Shown piece after piece: positions 32,045 through 39,934 of a DNA stretch of 60,356 nt. Source of the stretch: DATGLW01 sp035293965. Lineage in GTDB: Bacteria > Actinomycetota > Acidimicrobiia > Acidimicrobiales > RAAP-2. The notes under the pieces were generated by a model that worked only from the letters and a program-made list of their open reading frames with translations, was not told the DNA's origin and made no database searches. Positions within the stretch are counted from its first letter, which is position 1; each line of letters begins with the position of its first letter. The translations under genes were made by a program, and so were the position numbers. The stretch lies in assembly GCA_035293965.1 (NCBI GenBank), contig DATGLW010000092.1, positions 1 to 60,356 of the forward strand, read 5' to 3'.

Positions 32045-32885
32045 CCTCCGCGAACGCGACGACTGCCTCGCGGGCGTCGCGCGTGGCGCTGTTGACGGCC
32101 ATGCGGCGGGCCTCGACGTCGAGCAGCTCGCCGAGCGATCGGGTCGCTGCGTCGTCGAGGTTGCCCTTCATGCCGGCCACGGCGAGGGGCGGGAAACCTG
32201 CGACGGTGGCGGCGAGCTCGGCGACACGCGCCGCGAGCGCGTCGTCGGGCACCACCTCGCTCACGAGGCCGATCTCCAGGGCCCGGCGCGCGTCGAAGCG
32301 TCCGGACAGCAGCATCACCTCTCGCGCCCGGGCCGCCCCGACGAGGCGGGGCAGCAGCCAGGACAGCCCGAAGTCGCCGGTCTGTCCTGCCCTGAGGAAC
32401 GCGGACGTGAACACGGCCGACTCGGCGGCCACCCGCACGTCGGTCGCGCAGGCGAGCGACAGGCCGGCGCCTGCGCAGGGGCCGTTGACGGCCGCGATGG
32501 TGACCTTGGGCATCGCGTACAGCAGCTCGGTGGCCCGCATCAGCCGCCGGAGGTCCGCCGCCCTGTCCTCCACTCCCCGCTCCGTCGCCGGGCCGCGGCC
32601 GGACGCGGCGGCCATCTCCTTGAGGTCGCCGCCCGCACAGAACCCGCGTCCGGCCCCCGTCAGCACCACGCAGCGCACGGCCCCGTCGCCCGCCGCCGTC
32701 TCGAGGACGGCGATCAGCTCCTCCACCAGGGAGGCGTTGATGGCGTTGAGGCGCCCAGGCCGGTCGAGGGTGACCGTGCCCACCCCGGACGCCACCCGGT
32801 AGCGCACCCCCGACCGCAAGGCGCCGGCGAGGTCCTCCGGCTCGGGCCCCGCCCCGTCGCCCCCTCGCTCGACCCCACCTGCCAT
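32016..32885 (-). CDS. Enoyl-CoA hydratase/isomerase family protein (PaaG-like)
   Basis: 289 residues. GVGTVTLDRPGRLNAINASL, FCAGGDLKEMAA, and GPCAGAGLSLACATDVRVAA then FLRAGQTGDFGLSWLLPRLVG, the last resembling PaaG-type isomerases with Asp in place of the second hydratase Glu. ATG at 32885 has GGAGGGG 7 bases upstream; an upstream start at 32921 adds 12 basic residues and is less likely. The sequence is clearly distinct from the hydratases at 2279 and 29887. Likely acts on an unsaturated or epoxy acyl-CoA. Confidence 0.92.
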   Translation of the reverse strand: MAGGVERGGDGAGPEPEDLAGALRSGVRYRVASGVGTVTLDRPGRLNAINASLVEELIAVLETAAGDGAVRCVVLTGAGRGFCAGGDLKEMAAASGRGPATERGVEDRAADLRRLMRATELLYAMPKVTIAAVNGPCAGAGLSLACATDVRVAAESAVFTSAFLRAGQTGDFGLSWLLPRLVGAARAREVMLLSGRFDARRALEIGLVSEVVPDDALAARVAELAATVAGFPPLAVAGMKGNLDDAATRSLGELLDVEARRMAVNSATRDAREAVVAFAEGRPPVFEGR

Positions 32886-32967
32886 CGCCGATCCCCTCCT
32901 CGCCACGCGGCGCCAACGCACGCCGCCGACCCAAACGTAGCCGGGGGCGGCCAGGGCTGCGCCGAGC

Positions 32968-33384
32968 TCAGGGCCAGGAGCGTCCGCCCGTCAGGTCGAG
33001 GGCGATGACCGGCCCTGGGATCGGCACCACTGCGTACTGCGCGTACTTCGCCCGCAGCGCCGCCACGGCCGTGTCGGCCTCCGGTCCAGGACCGAGCACG
33101 CGGGCCGTGCCGTCGAGGCGGACCCACCACAAGGCAGACCAGTCCTCGTCGTAGTGGTCGACCAGCAGGGCCACCTCCGGGTGCGCGGCCACGTCGCGCA
33201 CCCGGCCCAGCACGCCGGTGCCTGCGGATCGCTTCGGCTTGCCGTCGACCGCGGTGTAGGCACGATCGCCGAGGAGCACGAAGCAGCACGGTACGGCACG
33301 GGGAAGGCCGGCCGGGCTGACGGTCACGAGCCGTCCCACCCGGGCGGCAGACACCCGTGCTCGCTGCAGGTCGGTGAGCATCAT
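32968..33384 (-). CDS. PPOX-class F420-dependent enzyme family (TIGR03668/Rv0121-like)
   Basis: 138 residues with a flavin-reductase split-barrel: ARVGRLVTVSPAGLPRAVPC, TAVDGKPKRS, LVDHYDEDWSALWWVRLDGT and KYAQYAVVPIPGPVIALDL. LVDHYDEDWSALWWVRLDG is typical of the TIGR03668 group, thought to bind F420 or FMN. Two adjacent ATG codons (33382-33384, 33379-33381) could start it. Function in detail is unknown; an F420-linked reductase is the family expectation. Confidence 0.88.
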   Translation of the reverse strand: MMLTDLQRARVSAARVGRLVTVSPAGLPRAVPCCFVLLGDRAYTAVDGKPKRSAGTGVLGRVRDVAAHPEVALLVDHYDEDWSALWWVRLDGTARVLGPGPEADTAVAALRAKYAQYAVVPIPGPVIALDLTGGRSWP

Positions 33385-33528
33385 GGTCGCGCCACCATGG
33401 TGCCCTGGCTGCCCGGGGGATGCCGGGCGCCGAGCGGGCCTGCCCCGTCCGGCGCCCCCGTGCACCCGGCGCCCTGGGCCGCGCCCGCCTCCGGGCACCG
33501 TCGCGCGCCTTCGTGGCCCGGACGCGAG

Positions 33529-33557
33529 AGGAACCGGAGAGGGCTTCTCCGGTTCCT
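33529..33557. repeat. 12-bp perfect hairpin
   Basis: aggaaccggaga (33529-33540), loop ggget-like gggct (33541-33545), tctccggttcct (33546-33557). No T run follows on the plus strand. It lies upstream of both neighbouring genes, so it is not a terminator of either. Confidence 0.8.
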
Positions 33558-33600
33558 GCTTCGGCTGCCGCATTGTGACTGACGGAGCATCTCAACCCTA

Positions 33601-33634
33601 CCCCCACCCCCTCGCCGACCAAACGCGGTGGGGG
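33601..33634. repeat. 8-bp inverted repeat with 18-base loop
   Basis: cccccacc (33601-33608) and ggtggggg (33627-33634), in a C-rich/G-rich context that could also favour other structures. Confidence 0.5.
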
Positions 33635-33863
33635 GGAATTCCCGGCAGCGGTTCCAGCCGGCCGGTGTCCGGACCGATGCTGCCCCGGCTGCGCTGCCCG
33701 CGCACGGTGTCCGCGGCGGACGACGCCGGCCGGCCGAGGTGCAGGTGGCAGGCGTCTAGGCTGAGGCCCCGCCCTGGCTACCGGGCACCCCCGCAGGGCG
33801 GGAGCCCGGAGACGGCAACATGGACGGCGACGGGGACGGCGACGAGGAACGAGCAGCGAGGCG

Positions 33864-34193
33864 ATGGTGAGCGACTTCGAGGACGCCATTCCGACGGACT
33901 GGCTCGCCCCGGGCGAGACCGCCACCGTAGAGGTAGCGGGGCTGCCGGTCACGATCGCCAACATGGGCGAGGACGGGTTCGCCGCCTACCAGAGCATGTG
34001 CCCCCACCAGGCCACGCCGCTCGGGGGCCTCCCTCTCCAGCGGAACCGCCTCATCCGCTGCCCCGAGCACGGCAGCATGTTCGACGTCCGCACCGGCCAG
34101 TGCGTGCTCGCCTCCCAGGACGGCTGGAGCGGGCCGCTCACCACCTACGAGGTGCGCGTGGTGGACAGCGTCGTGCAGGTCCGCCTGCCGTAG
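33864..34193 (+). CDS. Rieske [2Fe-2S] ferredoxin
   Basis: 109 residues. The cluster motifs are C46-x-H48 in MCPHQATPLGG and C66-x2-H69 in RCPEHGSMFD, the order and spacing of soluble Rieske ferredoxins. The rest is a single Rieske domain with no oxygenase C-terminal part, so it is an electron carrier. Partners could be the P450 1.6 kb downstream or an oxygenase elsewhere (inference). ATG at 33864; GTG two codons... later starts are possible but lose little. Its last codons are copied in the tandem repeat at 34184. Confidence 0.94.
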   Translation: MVSDFEDAIPTDWLAPGETATVEVAGLPVTIANMGEDGFAAYQSMCPHQATPLGGLPLQRNRLIRCPEHGSMFDVRTGQCVLASQDGWSGPLTTYEVRVVDSVVQVRLP

Positions 34194-34246
34194 CTCCCGG
34201 CACGCGACCCCCCTGCCGTAGCTCCCGGCACGCGACCCCCCTGCCG
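34184..34246. repeat. 28-bp tandem repeat, 2.25 copies, spanning the Rieske stop codon
   Basis: cctgccgtagctcccggcac plus gcgacccc at 34184-34211, 34212-34239, and a partial third copy cctgccg at 34240-34246. The first copy contains the final codons and TAG stop of the Rieske gene. Confidence 0.92.
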
Positions 34247-34253
34247 GTGGCCC

Positions 34254-35513
34254 TCAGGCGGCGCTGGCCGCCTCGTAGCGCGCCCGCCACTCGTGCTTGG
34301 AGCGGATCGTGGTGTCCACGTCGGGCGAGCGCGAACGGAGGCCGGCCACCGTGGCGTCCTCCCGGGCGAGGTGGCGGAACGGGTCCCACCCGAAGAAGCG
34401 GCAGCTGTTCTGCCACGTGATCTTGTCGATCTCCTCGTCGGTGCAGCCCGCCGCCGTCAGCTCGCGGTGGACGAACTCGGGCGCGCCGGGGAAGATGGAG
34501 TCCGAGTGCGGGTAGTCGCACTCCCAGGCGATGATGTCGACCCCGATGTCGCTGCGGATCTTGAGCGCCGAGGGATCCGTCACGTAGCACGCCAGCGAGT
34601 GCTCGCGGAAGATGTCGCTCGGCAGCTTGGCGCCGAAGTCGTGGCCCAGCCAGCGCTGGTTGGTGTAGTGGCGGTCGCAGCGGTTCAGGTAGAAGGGTAT
34701 CCAGCCGATGCCGGCCTCGGACCAGGCCACCTTGAGGTCGGGGTAGTTCCGGAACGCAGGGCCCCACAACAGGTCCTGCGCGGCCAGAGCCGACACCTGG
34801 GTGGCCAGGATGATCAGGTTGTCGATCGGCGCGTCAGGGGCGGAGTTGATGGCGGCGAACCCCTGGCCGATGTGGAGGCACATGACCACCTGCTCCTCGG
34901 AGGCAGCCCGGAAGAAGGGGTCCCAGTACCCGACGTCGTGGTAGCTCGGCAGCCCCTGCATGTGGGGCAGCTCGGGCATCGTCATGGCGCGACAGCCCTT
35001 CTTGGCCACGCGGCGCACCTCGTTGGCCAGCGCCTCGGGGTCCCAGACCGGCGGGATGGCAAGGGGGATGAACCGGCCAGGGTACGAGGCAGCCCACTCG
35101 TCGATGTGCCAGTCGTTGTACGCCTGGGTCATCACGAGAGCGAGCTCCTTGTCGTCGGCGCGCTGGAAGAACCCACCGCTGAAGCCGACGAACGAAGGAA
35201 AGCACATAGAGGCCAGGATGCCGTTGTGGTCCATGTCACGGACCCGCTCGTGGACGTCGTAGGCGCCCGGGCGCATCTCGGCGTAGGTGGTCGGGTCCAT
35301 CCCCCATTCGTCCTTCGGCCAGCCGACCACGGCGTTGAGGCTCCCCGAGCCGCTCTCGATGCCCTGGAACTGCCAGCGCTCGATGCCGTCGTCGTTCATC
35401 ACGCTTCGCGGCGCCTGCGCCTTCCAGCGCTCCGGCACGTGGTGGTCGAACATGTCGCGGGGCTCGATCACATGGTCGTCGATGCTGACCAGGATCATGT
35501 CGTCGACGTGCAT
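34254..35513 (-). CDS. Amidohydrolase family protein (COG2159, ACMSD-like fold)
   Basis: 419 residues. Starts MHVDDMILVSIDDHVIEPRD, where the DxH replaces the usual HxH pair of metal-dependent hydrolases. YNDWHIDEWAASYPGRFIPL, HIGQGFAAIN, WSEAGIGWIPFYL and WECDYPHSDSIFPGAP follow, the last carrying the conserved metal Asp. These proteins belong to the ACMSD-like group and include decarboxylases and hydrolases of aromatic or cyclic acids. ATG at 35513 has GGAGGGGAG upstream. It is about as close to the protein at 39935 as two paralogs can be, less to 37124. Divergent from the P450. Confidence 0.9.
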   Translation of the reverse strand: MHVDDMILVSIDDHVIEPRDMFDHHVPERWKAQAPRSVMNDDGIERWQFQGIESGSGSLNAVVGWPKDEWGMDPTTYAEMRPGAYDVHERVRDMDHNGILASMCFPSFVGFSGGFFQRADDKELALVMTQAYNDWHIDEWAASYPGRFIPLAIPPVWDPEALANEVRRVAKKGCRAMTMPELPHMQGLPSYHDVGYWDPFFRAASEEQVVMCLHIGQGFAAINSAPDAPIDNLIILATQVSALAAQDLLWGPAFRNYPDLKVAWSEAGIGWIPFYLNRCDRHYTNQRWLGHDFGAKLPSDIFREHSLACYVTDPSALKIRSDIGVDIIAWECDYPHSDSIFPGAPEFVHRELTAAGCTDEEIDKITWQNSCRFFGWDPFRHLAREDATVAGLRSRSPDVDTTIRSKHEWRARYEAASAA

Positions 35514-35586
35514 GGCTGCTCCCCTCCTCGCCCGCCCCTGCGGGCTCGCCACGATGCCGGCGGCCGGGACCGGAACGGTGCGGCCC

Positions 35587-35638
35587 GTGCGAACCGGTGC
35601 GAACCTGTGCGGCTCCGTTGACGCGTACATGATACGCG
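35587..35638. promoter_or_regulatory. Phased 10-bp direct repeats plus palindrome in the amidohydrolase/P450 promoter
   Basis: GTGCGAACCG (35587-35596), GTGCGAACCT (35597-35606) and GTGCGGCTCC (35607-35616) follow at exactly 10-bp steps. Then CGCGTA-N5-TACGCG (35622-35627 and 35633-35638) forms a dyad. The minus strand has TATCAT within the dyad that could be a -10 for the amidohydrolase. The rest of the 301-base gap (35514-35814) shows no gene. A shared regulator binding site is the natural reading. Confidence 0.55.
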
Positions 35639-35814
35639 AGGACGTGGCCCTGCGGAATAGGATGGCCCGGCACCGGGATCCGGGCACGCCGCCGCCACGT
35701 CGCTCCCGGGAGCGAGCCCGGTGCCCGGACGGGGCTGGCAACGGCGAGGGCGGGGCGCATGCCGAAGCCCACGCTCGGCCCGTATCGAGGCCATATGGAG
35801 GGAGGAGAACCCAG

Positions 35815-37023
35815 GTGACCCAGGCGACCGACACGGCCGGCGACCTGTACTACGACCCCTACGACTTCGCCATCGACGAGGACCCTTACCCGGTGTGGCG
35901 TCGCCTACGCGACGAGGCGCCCCTCTACTACAACGACAGGTACGACTTCTACGCCCTCAGCCGCTTCGACGACGTGGAGCGATGCTCGGTCGACTGGCGG
36001 ACCTACATCTCGGGCAAGGGCTCGGTCCTCGAGCTCATCAAGAGCGGGCTCGAGATGCCCCCGGGCAACATCCTCTTCGAGGACCCCCCGGCCCACGACC
36101 TGCACCGCGGGCTGCTCAGCAGGGTGTTCACGCCGCGCCGCATGCTCGCCATCGAGCCCCAGGTCCGTGCCTTCTGTGCCCGGAGTCTCGACCCGCTCGT
36201 GGGCAGCGGGGGCTTCGACTTCATCGCCGACCTGGGCGCCCAGATGCCGATGCGCACCATCGGCATGCTGCTCGGGATCCCCGAGCAGGACCAGGAGGCC
36301 ATCCGCGACCGGATCGACGAAGGCATGCTCCTCAAGGAGGGCGCGCCGCCCGACGCCGAGACCGCCTACGCCGTGTCCTCGGGGGACGAGTTCGCGGAGT
36401 ACATCGAATGGCGATCCAAGCACCCCTCCAACGACCTCATGACCGACCTGCTCAACGCCGAGTTCGAGGACGAGACGGGCACGGTGCGCAAGCTCACCCG
36501 CGAAGAGGTGCTCGGCTACGTCGGGCTCATCGCCGCCGCAGGCAACGAGACCACCACCCGGCTCATCGGGTGGACCGGCAAGGTCCTGGCCGACCACCCC
36601 GACCAGCGCCAGGAGCTGGCGGAGGACCCGGGCCTCGTCCGGGGCGCGATCGAGGAGCTGCTGCGCTACGAGGCGCCGTCGCCGGTGCAGGCTCGCTACG
36701 TCACCCGCGACGTCGAGCACTACGGGCAGAAGGTGCCCGCCGGCAGCGTCGTGCTCCTCCTGACCGCCTCGGCCAACCGCGACGAGCGCAAGTTCGAGGA
36801 CCCGGACCGCTTCGACATCCACCGCACCATCGACCACCATCTGACCTTCGGGTACGGGATCCACTTCTGCCTCGGGTCCCATCTGGCCCGCCTCGAGGGT
36901 CGAGTGGCGCTCGAGGAGGTGCTGAAGCGCTTCCCCCGCTGGGAGGTCGACTGGGACCACGCCAAGCGAGCCCACACCTCGACGGTGCGGGGATGGGAGC
37001 GCCTGCCGGTGATCGTCTCCTGA
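35815..37023 (+). CDS. Cytochrome P450
   Basis: 402 residues, typical bacterial soluble P450. I-helix AGNETTT at about 242-248, the ExxR pair in EELLRYEAP, and the heme loop FGYGIHFCLGSHLAR with the proximal cysteine at residue 352. A substrate/redox region NDLMTDLLNAEFED precedes. GTG at 35815 has GGAGGGAGGAGAA upstream. Its redox partner may be the Rieske protein or an unlinked ferredoxin. The neighbouring amidohydrolases and thiolase-fold genes suggest a shared catabolic substrate. Similarity to CYP125/142 steroid hydroxylases cannot be decided by eye. Confidence 0.96.
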   Translation: MTQATDTAGDLYYDPYDFAIDEDPYPVWRRLRDEAPLYYNDRYDFYALSRFDDVERCSVDWRTYISGKGSVLELIKSGLEMPPGNILFEDPPAHDLHRGLLSRVFTPRRMLAIEPQVRAFCARSLDPLVGSGGFDFIADLGAQMPMRTIGMLLGIPEQDQEAIRDRIDEGMLLKEGAPPDAETAYAVSSGDEFAEYIEWRSKHPSNDLMTDLLNAEFEDETGTVRKLTREEVLGYVGLIAAAGNETTTRLIGWTGKVLADHPDQRQELAEDPGLVRGAIEELLRYEAPSPVQARYVTRDVEHYGQKVPAGSVVLLLTASANRDERKFEDPDRFDIHRTIDHHLTFGYGIHFCLGSHLARLEGRVALEEVLKRFPRWEVDWDHAKRAHTSTVRGWERLPVIVS

Positions 37024-37123
37024 CCGGCTTCGCCGGGTCCCCTTCCCGGCGGCTCCGAGCGGCGGTACGATGCGCGCCACGGGGCCCGATAGCCGTGAGC
37101 GCATCGGGCAGAAGGGGGACGCC

Positions 37124-38245
37124 ATGTCGGATCGCATCCGGATCATCTCCGCCGACTCGCACGTCACGATCCCAAAGGATCTCGTCCACGCGCACCTGCC
37201 CTCGGCGCTGCGCCAGAAGGTGGAGGAGGCCGAGGCTGCCTACGCGGCCCAGATGCTCCAGGCCAAGCCCCAGAAGGCCAAGCAGGCCGAGCTCAAGGAG
37301 GGCCGGGCGCCGACCGGGCTGCCCAACATGGGGGCGGGCGCGCCGTGGCCGGCCGCCGGGCGGGCCGGTGAGCACGACGCAGCCGAGCGGCTCAAGGACA
37401 TGGACCTCGACGGGGTGGAGGCGGAGATCCTCTACGTCGGCTCGGGCGGGGCCTCCTTCGCCTCGCTCAGCCCGGCCGAGCGACTCGAGGCGACCCGCGC
37501 CCTCAACTCCGCCGCCATCGAGTGGGCGTCGGTCGACCCCAAGCGCCTCATGCCTGTCTACATCCTGCCCGTCGAGGACATCGGCGCCGCCGTCAAGGAA
37601 GTCGAGCGGGTGGTGGCCGAGCACGGCAAGGCTGTCCAGCTCCCCCTGATCCCACGCGAGGCCGGCGCCCCCCCGTACTGGGACCGCGCCTACGACCCGC
37701 TCTGGGAGGTGCTGAGCGACACCGGCGTCCCCATCAGCCAGCACGTCGGGGCGTCGCACTACCTCATGCACGACGTCCTGCTCGAGGACCCCACCCCCTA
37801 CAAGGGGATCTTCCAGTCCCTTCCGCCGATCTTCATGGCCGAGTGCGTCGTCGACTGGACCGTCAGCGGCGTCCTCGAGCGGTGGCCCGACTTGCACGTC
37901 GTGCTCGTGGAAGCCGGCGTGGGTTGGATCCCCTACTTCCTCGAACGGCTCGACACCATGGTGGACAACCACGGGTGGCGGACCTTCCCCGAGCACGCCA
38001 TCAGCGAGAAGCCGAGCTTCTACTGGCACCGCAACATGGCCGCCACCTTCGAGCAGGACACCGTCGGCATGCGTCTCCTCGACATGATCGGGGTCGAGAA
38101 CCTGATGTGGGCGACCGACTACCCCCACCCCGACAGCACCTGGCCGCACAGCCGCCAGGTGCTCGAGCACCACTTCCAGGGCCTGCCCCGCGACGACGTG
38201 GAGCTGATCGCCTCGGGCAACGTCACGCGCCTCTACAGGCTCTGA
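37124..38245 (+). CDS. Amidohydrolase family protein (COG2159), divergent paralog
   Basis: 373 residues. MSDRIRIISADSHVTIPKDL begins the metal-site strand (DSH rather than HxH), then an unusual charged helix near residues 30-60 (KVEEAEAAYAAQMLQAKPQK), GVEAEILYVGSGG, VLVEAGVGWIPYFLERL and NLMWATDYPHPDSTWPHSR with the metal Asp. ATG at 37124 has GAAGGGGG upstream. It is co-directional with the P450 100 bases upstream. Less like the amidohydrolases at 34254 and 39935 than they are like each other. Confidence 0.9.
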   Translation: MSDRIRIISADSHVTIPKDLVHAHLPSALRQKVEEAEAAYAAQMLQAKPQKAKQAELKEGRAPTGLPNMGAGAPWPAAGRAGEHDAAERLKDMDLDGVEAEILYVGSGGASFASLSPAERLEATRALNSAAIEWASVDPKRLMPVYILPVEDIGAAVKEVERVVAEHGKAVQLPLIPREAGAPPYWDRAYDPLWEVLSDTGVPISQHVGASHYLMHDVLLEDPTPYKGIFQSLPPIFMAECVVDWTVSGVLERWPDLHVVLVEAGVGWIPYFLERLDTMVDNHGWRTFPEHAISEKPSFYWHRNMAATFEQDTVGMRLLDMIGVENLMWATDYPHPDSTWPHSRQVLEHHFQGLPRDDVELIASGNVTRLYRL

Positions 38246-38324
38246 TCCACGGCGGACCCGGCCTCTGTTGCGGCGGCGCTCAGCCCTCCTCGGCGGCGGC
38301 GCTCAGCTCGCAGCCGAGGCGCGA

Positions 38325-39473
38325 TCAGCCCGCGGTCAGGAGCACCGCGCCGGCGAAGGGGCCGACCGCGTTCGTCCACACCGCCACCTCGGCTCCCTGC
38401 ACCTGGCGGGGGCCGCAGTCCCCGCGTAGCTGGCGGACGGCCTCGATGCAGAAGTTCGCCCCGTGGCGACGCCCGACGTTGCACGCGCCGCCGTCGGTGT
38501 TGAGCGGCAGGGTGCCGCCGAGGGCGGTGTTGCCGTCCGCCACGAACGGCCCCGCCTCACCCGGCTTGCAGAAGCCGAGGGCCTCCAGCCACTGGAAGGT
38601 GATGATGGTGAAGCCGTCGTAGAGCTGGGCGCAGTCGACGTCGCCCGGGCCGAGGTCCGTCCTCGACCAGAGCTGCCGCGCGCAGTGCCAGGGGGCGGTC
38701 CGGGCGAAGTCGTCGAGCAGCCAGAAGTTGAAGTCGCGGATGGCTGACAGCGCGTACGACTCCACCAGGACGGGCCTGTGGCGCCAGTCGCGCGCCCGCT
38801 CGGCGGTCGTGAAGATGACGGCCGAGCCCGAGTCCACCGGATAGTCGCAGTCGAAGAGCCGCACCGGCTTGCTCACGTAGCGCGACGCCAGGTAGTCCTC
38901 GACCGTCATGGGCTCCCGGAACAGGGCGTCGTCGTTGAGCGACGCGTGACGGCGCTGGGTCACCGCGTTGGCGGCGAATTGCTCCTCGGTCGTGCCGTAC
39001 TCCGACATGTGACGCTGCATCTCGAGCCCGGCGATCATGGCGGCCGCCGCGTCGCCGCCGAAGGGCGCGGTGAACTGCGCGTCGCCGCGGGCCTCGTCGG
39101 GCACCGGGGCCTCCCCCGACACGCGCTCGGTCTGGCTCGGCATCTGCTTGATCACCCGCAGGGCGATGCAGGTGTGGCACAGGCCGGCGGCCACGGCGGC
39201 GATGGAGCGGACGGCGGGGTCGACGAAGGCCGGTCCGGGCTGGCCCGCGGTGAAGAACCAGTTCACCGGCGTCATGCCGAGCAGGTAGGCGACGTCCATG
39301 GCCTCGCCGCCCATGGTGGAGACGCCGTCGACGTCGGCGGGCGACATCCCGGCGTCCGCCAGGGCTGCCTTGCCCGCCTGGATGGCGAGCTCGCGCTCGG
39401 ACAAGCCGGTCCGGCGCCCCACCCTCGAGTAGCCGACGCCCACGACGGCCACCTGGTTCAGGGCGAGCGGCAT
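38325..39473 (-). CDS. Thiolase-fold protein, probable Ltp2-like aldolase
   Basis: 382 residues. N-terminal VAVVGVGYSRVGRRTGLSER and C-terminal GGTLPLNTDGGACNVGRRHG show an SCP-x/Ltp thiolase fold. The nucleophilic cysteine position reads TAGQPGPA with no Cys, and the usual HDxF motif reads YDGFT, tyrosine replacing histidine. Both changes occur in Ltp2-type retro-aldolases that shorten steroid side chains. The DUF35 partner begins 6 bases upstream. Activity as an ordinary thiolase is unlikely. Confidence 0.85.
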   Translation of the reverse strand: MPLALNQVAVVGVGYSRVGRRTGLSERELAIQAGKAALADAGMSPADVDGVSTMGGEAMDVAYLLGMTPVNWFFTAGQPGPAFVDPAVRSIAAVAAGLCHTCIALRVIKQMPSQTERVSGEAPVPDEARGDAQFTAPFGGDAAAAMIAGLEMQRHMSEYGTTEEQFAANAVTQRRHASLNDDALFREPMTVEDYLASRYVSKPVRLFDCDYPVDSGSAVIFTTAERARDWRHRPVLVESYALSAIRDFNFWLLDDFARTAPWHCARQLWSRTDLGPGDVDCAQLYDGFTIITFQWLEALGFCKPGEAGPFVADGNTALGGTLPLNTDGGACNVGRRHGANFCIEAVRQLRGDCGPRQVQGAEVAVWTNAVGPFAGAVLLTAG

Positions 39474-39479
39474 GGGGGC

Positions 39480-39875
39480 TCAGCTGGCCGGCGCGAACAG
39501 GGGCAGGGTCAGCCCGGGAGCGACCTGCCGGAAGACGACCTGAAGGGGCATGCCCACGGTGACCTCCTCGGGTGGGCAGTCCACCACGTTGGTGACGAGC
39601 TTGAGGTGGCGCTGCTCCGCCAGCTCCACCACGCCGAGCACGTAGGGCACGCGAGCGGCGAAGTAGGGGTGGTACGGCTGGAGCGGGATGGTGAAGGTGT
39701 CGAGGACCCCGCGGCCCGATACCTGCTCGGGCCGGAGCTCCTCGCACGAGCAGCGCGGGCAGATCGGCCGGGGCCAGTGGACGAAGAACCCGCAGGCCGT
39801 GCAGCGCAGGATGAGGAGCCGGCCGTCGGCGACGCCGTCCCAGAAGAACTGGGTGAGGGCGTCGGGCACCGGCAC
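39480..39875 (-). CDS. DUF35 OB-fold/zinc-ribbon protein, partner of the adjacent thiolase
   Basis: About 131 residues. DALTQFFWDGVADGRL (N-terminal helices), CTACGFFVHWPRPICPRCSC (CxxC-x11-CxxC zinc ribbon), then the OB fold with VPYVLGVVEL and VGMPLQVVFRQV. DUF35 proteins form complexes with Ltp-type thiolases or hydratases (ChsH2-Ltp2) and are required for their activity. Start is uncertain: GTG at 39875 or 39869 fit the family; longer frames reach a TTG at 39917. Confidence 0.85.
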   Translation of the reverse strand: MPVPDALTQFFWDGVADGRLLILRCTACGFFVHWPRPICPRCSCEELRPEQVSGRGVLDTFTIPLQPYHPYFAARVPYVLGVVELAEQRHLKLVTNVVDCPPEEVTVGMPLQVVFRQVAPGLTLPLFAPAS

Positions 39876-39934
39876 CGGTGGCCGGGCCAGGGCGGCGGAG
39901 GGGCCGGCAGGCGTCAACGGCGCGGCGCCGGTCC

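Larger units (their letters stand above)
33385..33863. other. 479-bp divergent intergenic region with strong hairpins
   Basis: No recognisable protein in any frame. It holds a 12-bp perfect stem at 33529-33557, a second possible stem at 33601-33634, and a TAGGCT hexamer at 33756-33761 that could be a distant -10 for the Rieske gene. Base composition around 33570-33640 is less GC-rich than its surroundings. It may contain a non-coding RNA or long leader, but I cannot assign one. Confidence 0.4.

Noticed and set aside
33529..33557. Rho-independent terminator
   Set aside because: It is upstream of both flanking genes and no T tract follows.
33374..34420. Plus-strand open frame across the PPOX-Rieske gap
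   Set aside because: The translation is Pro/Arg/Gly-rich shadow with no family match and overlaps the Rieske gene in a different frame.
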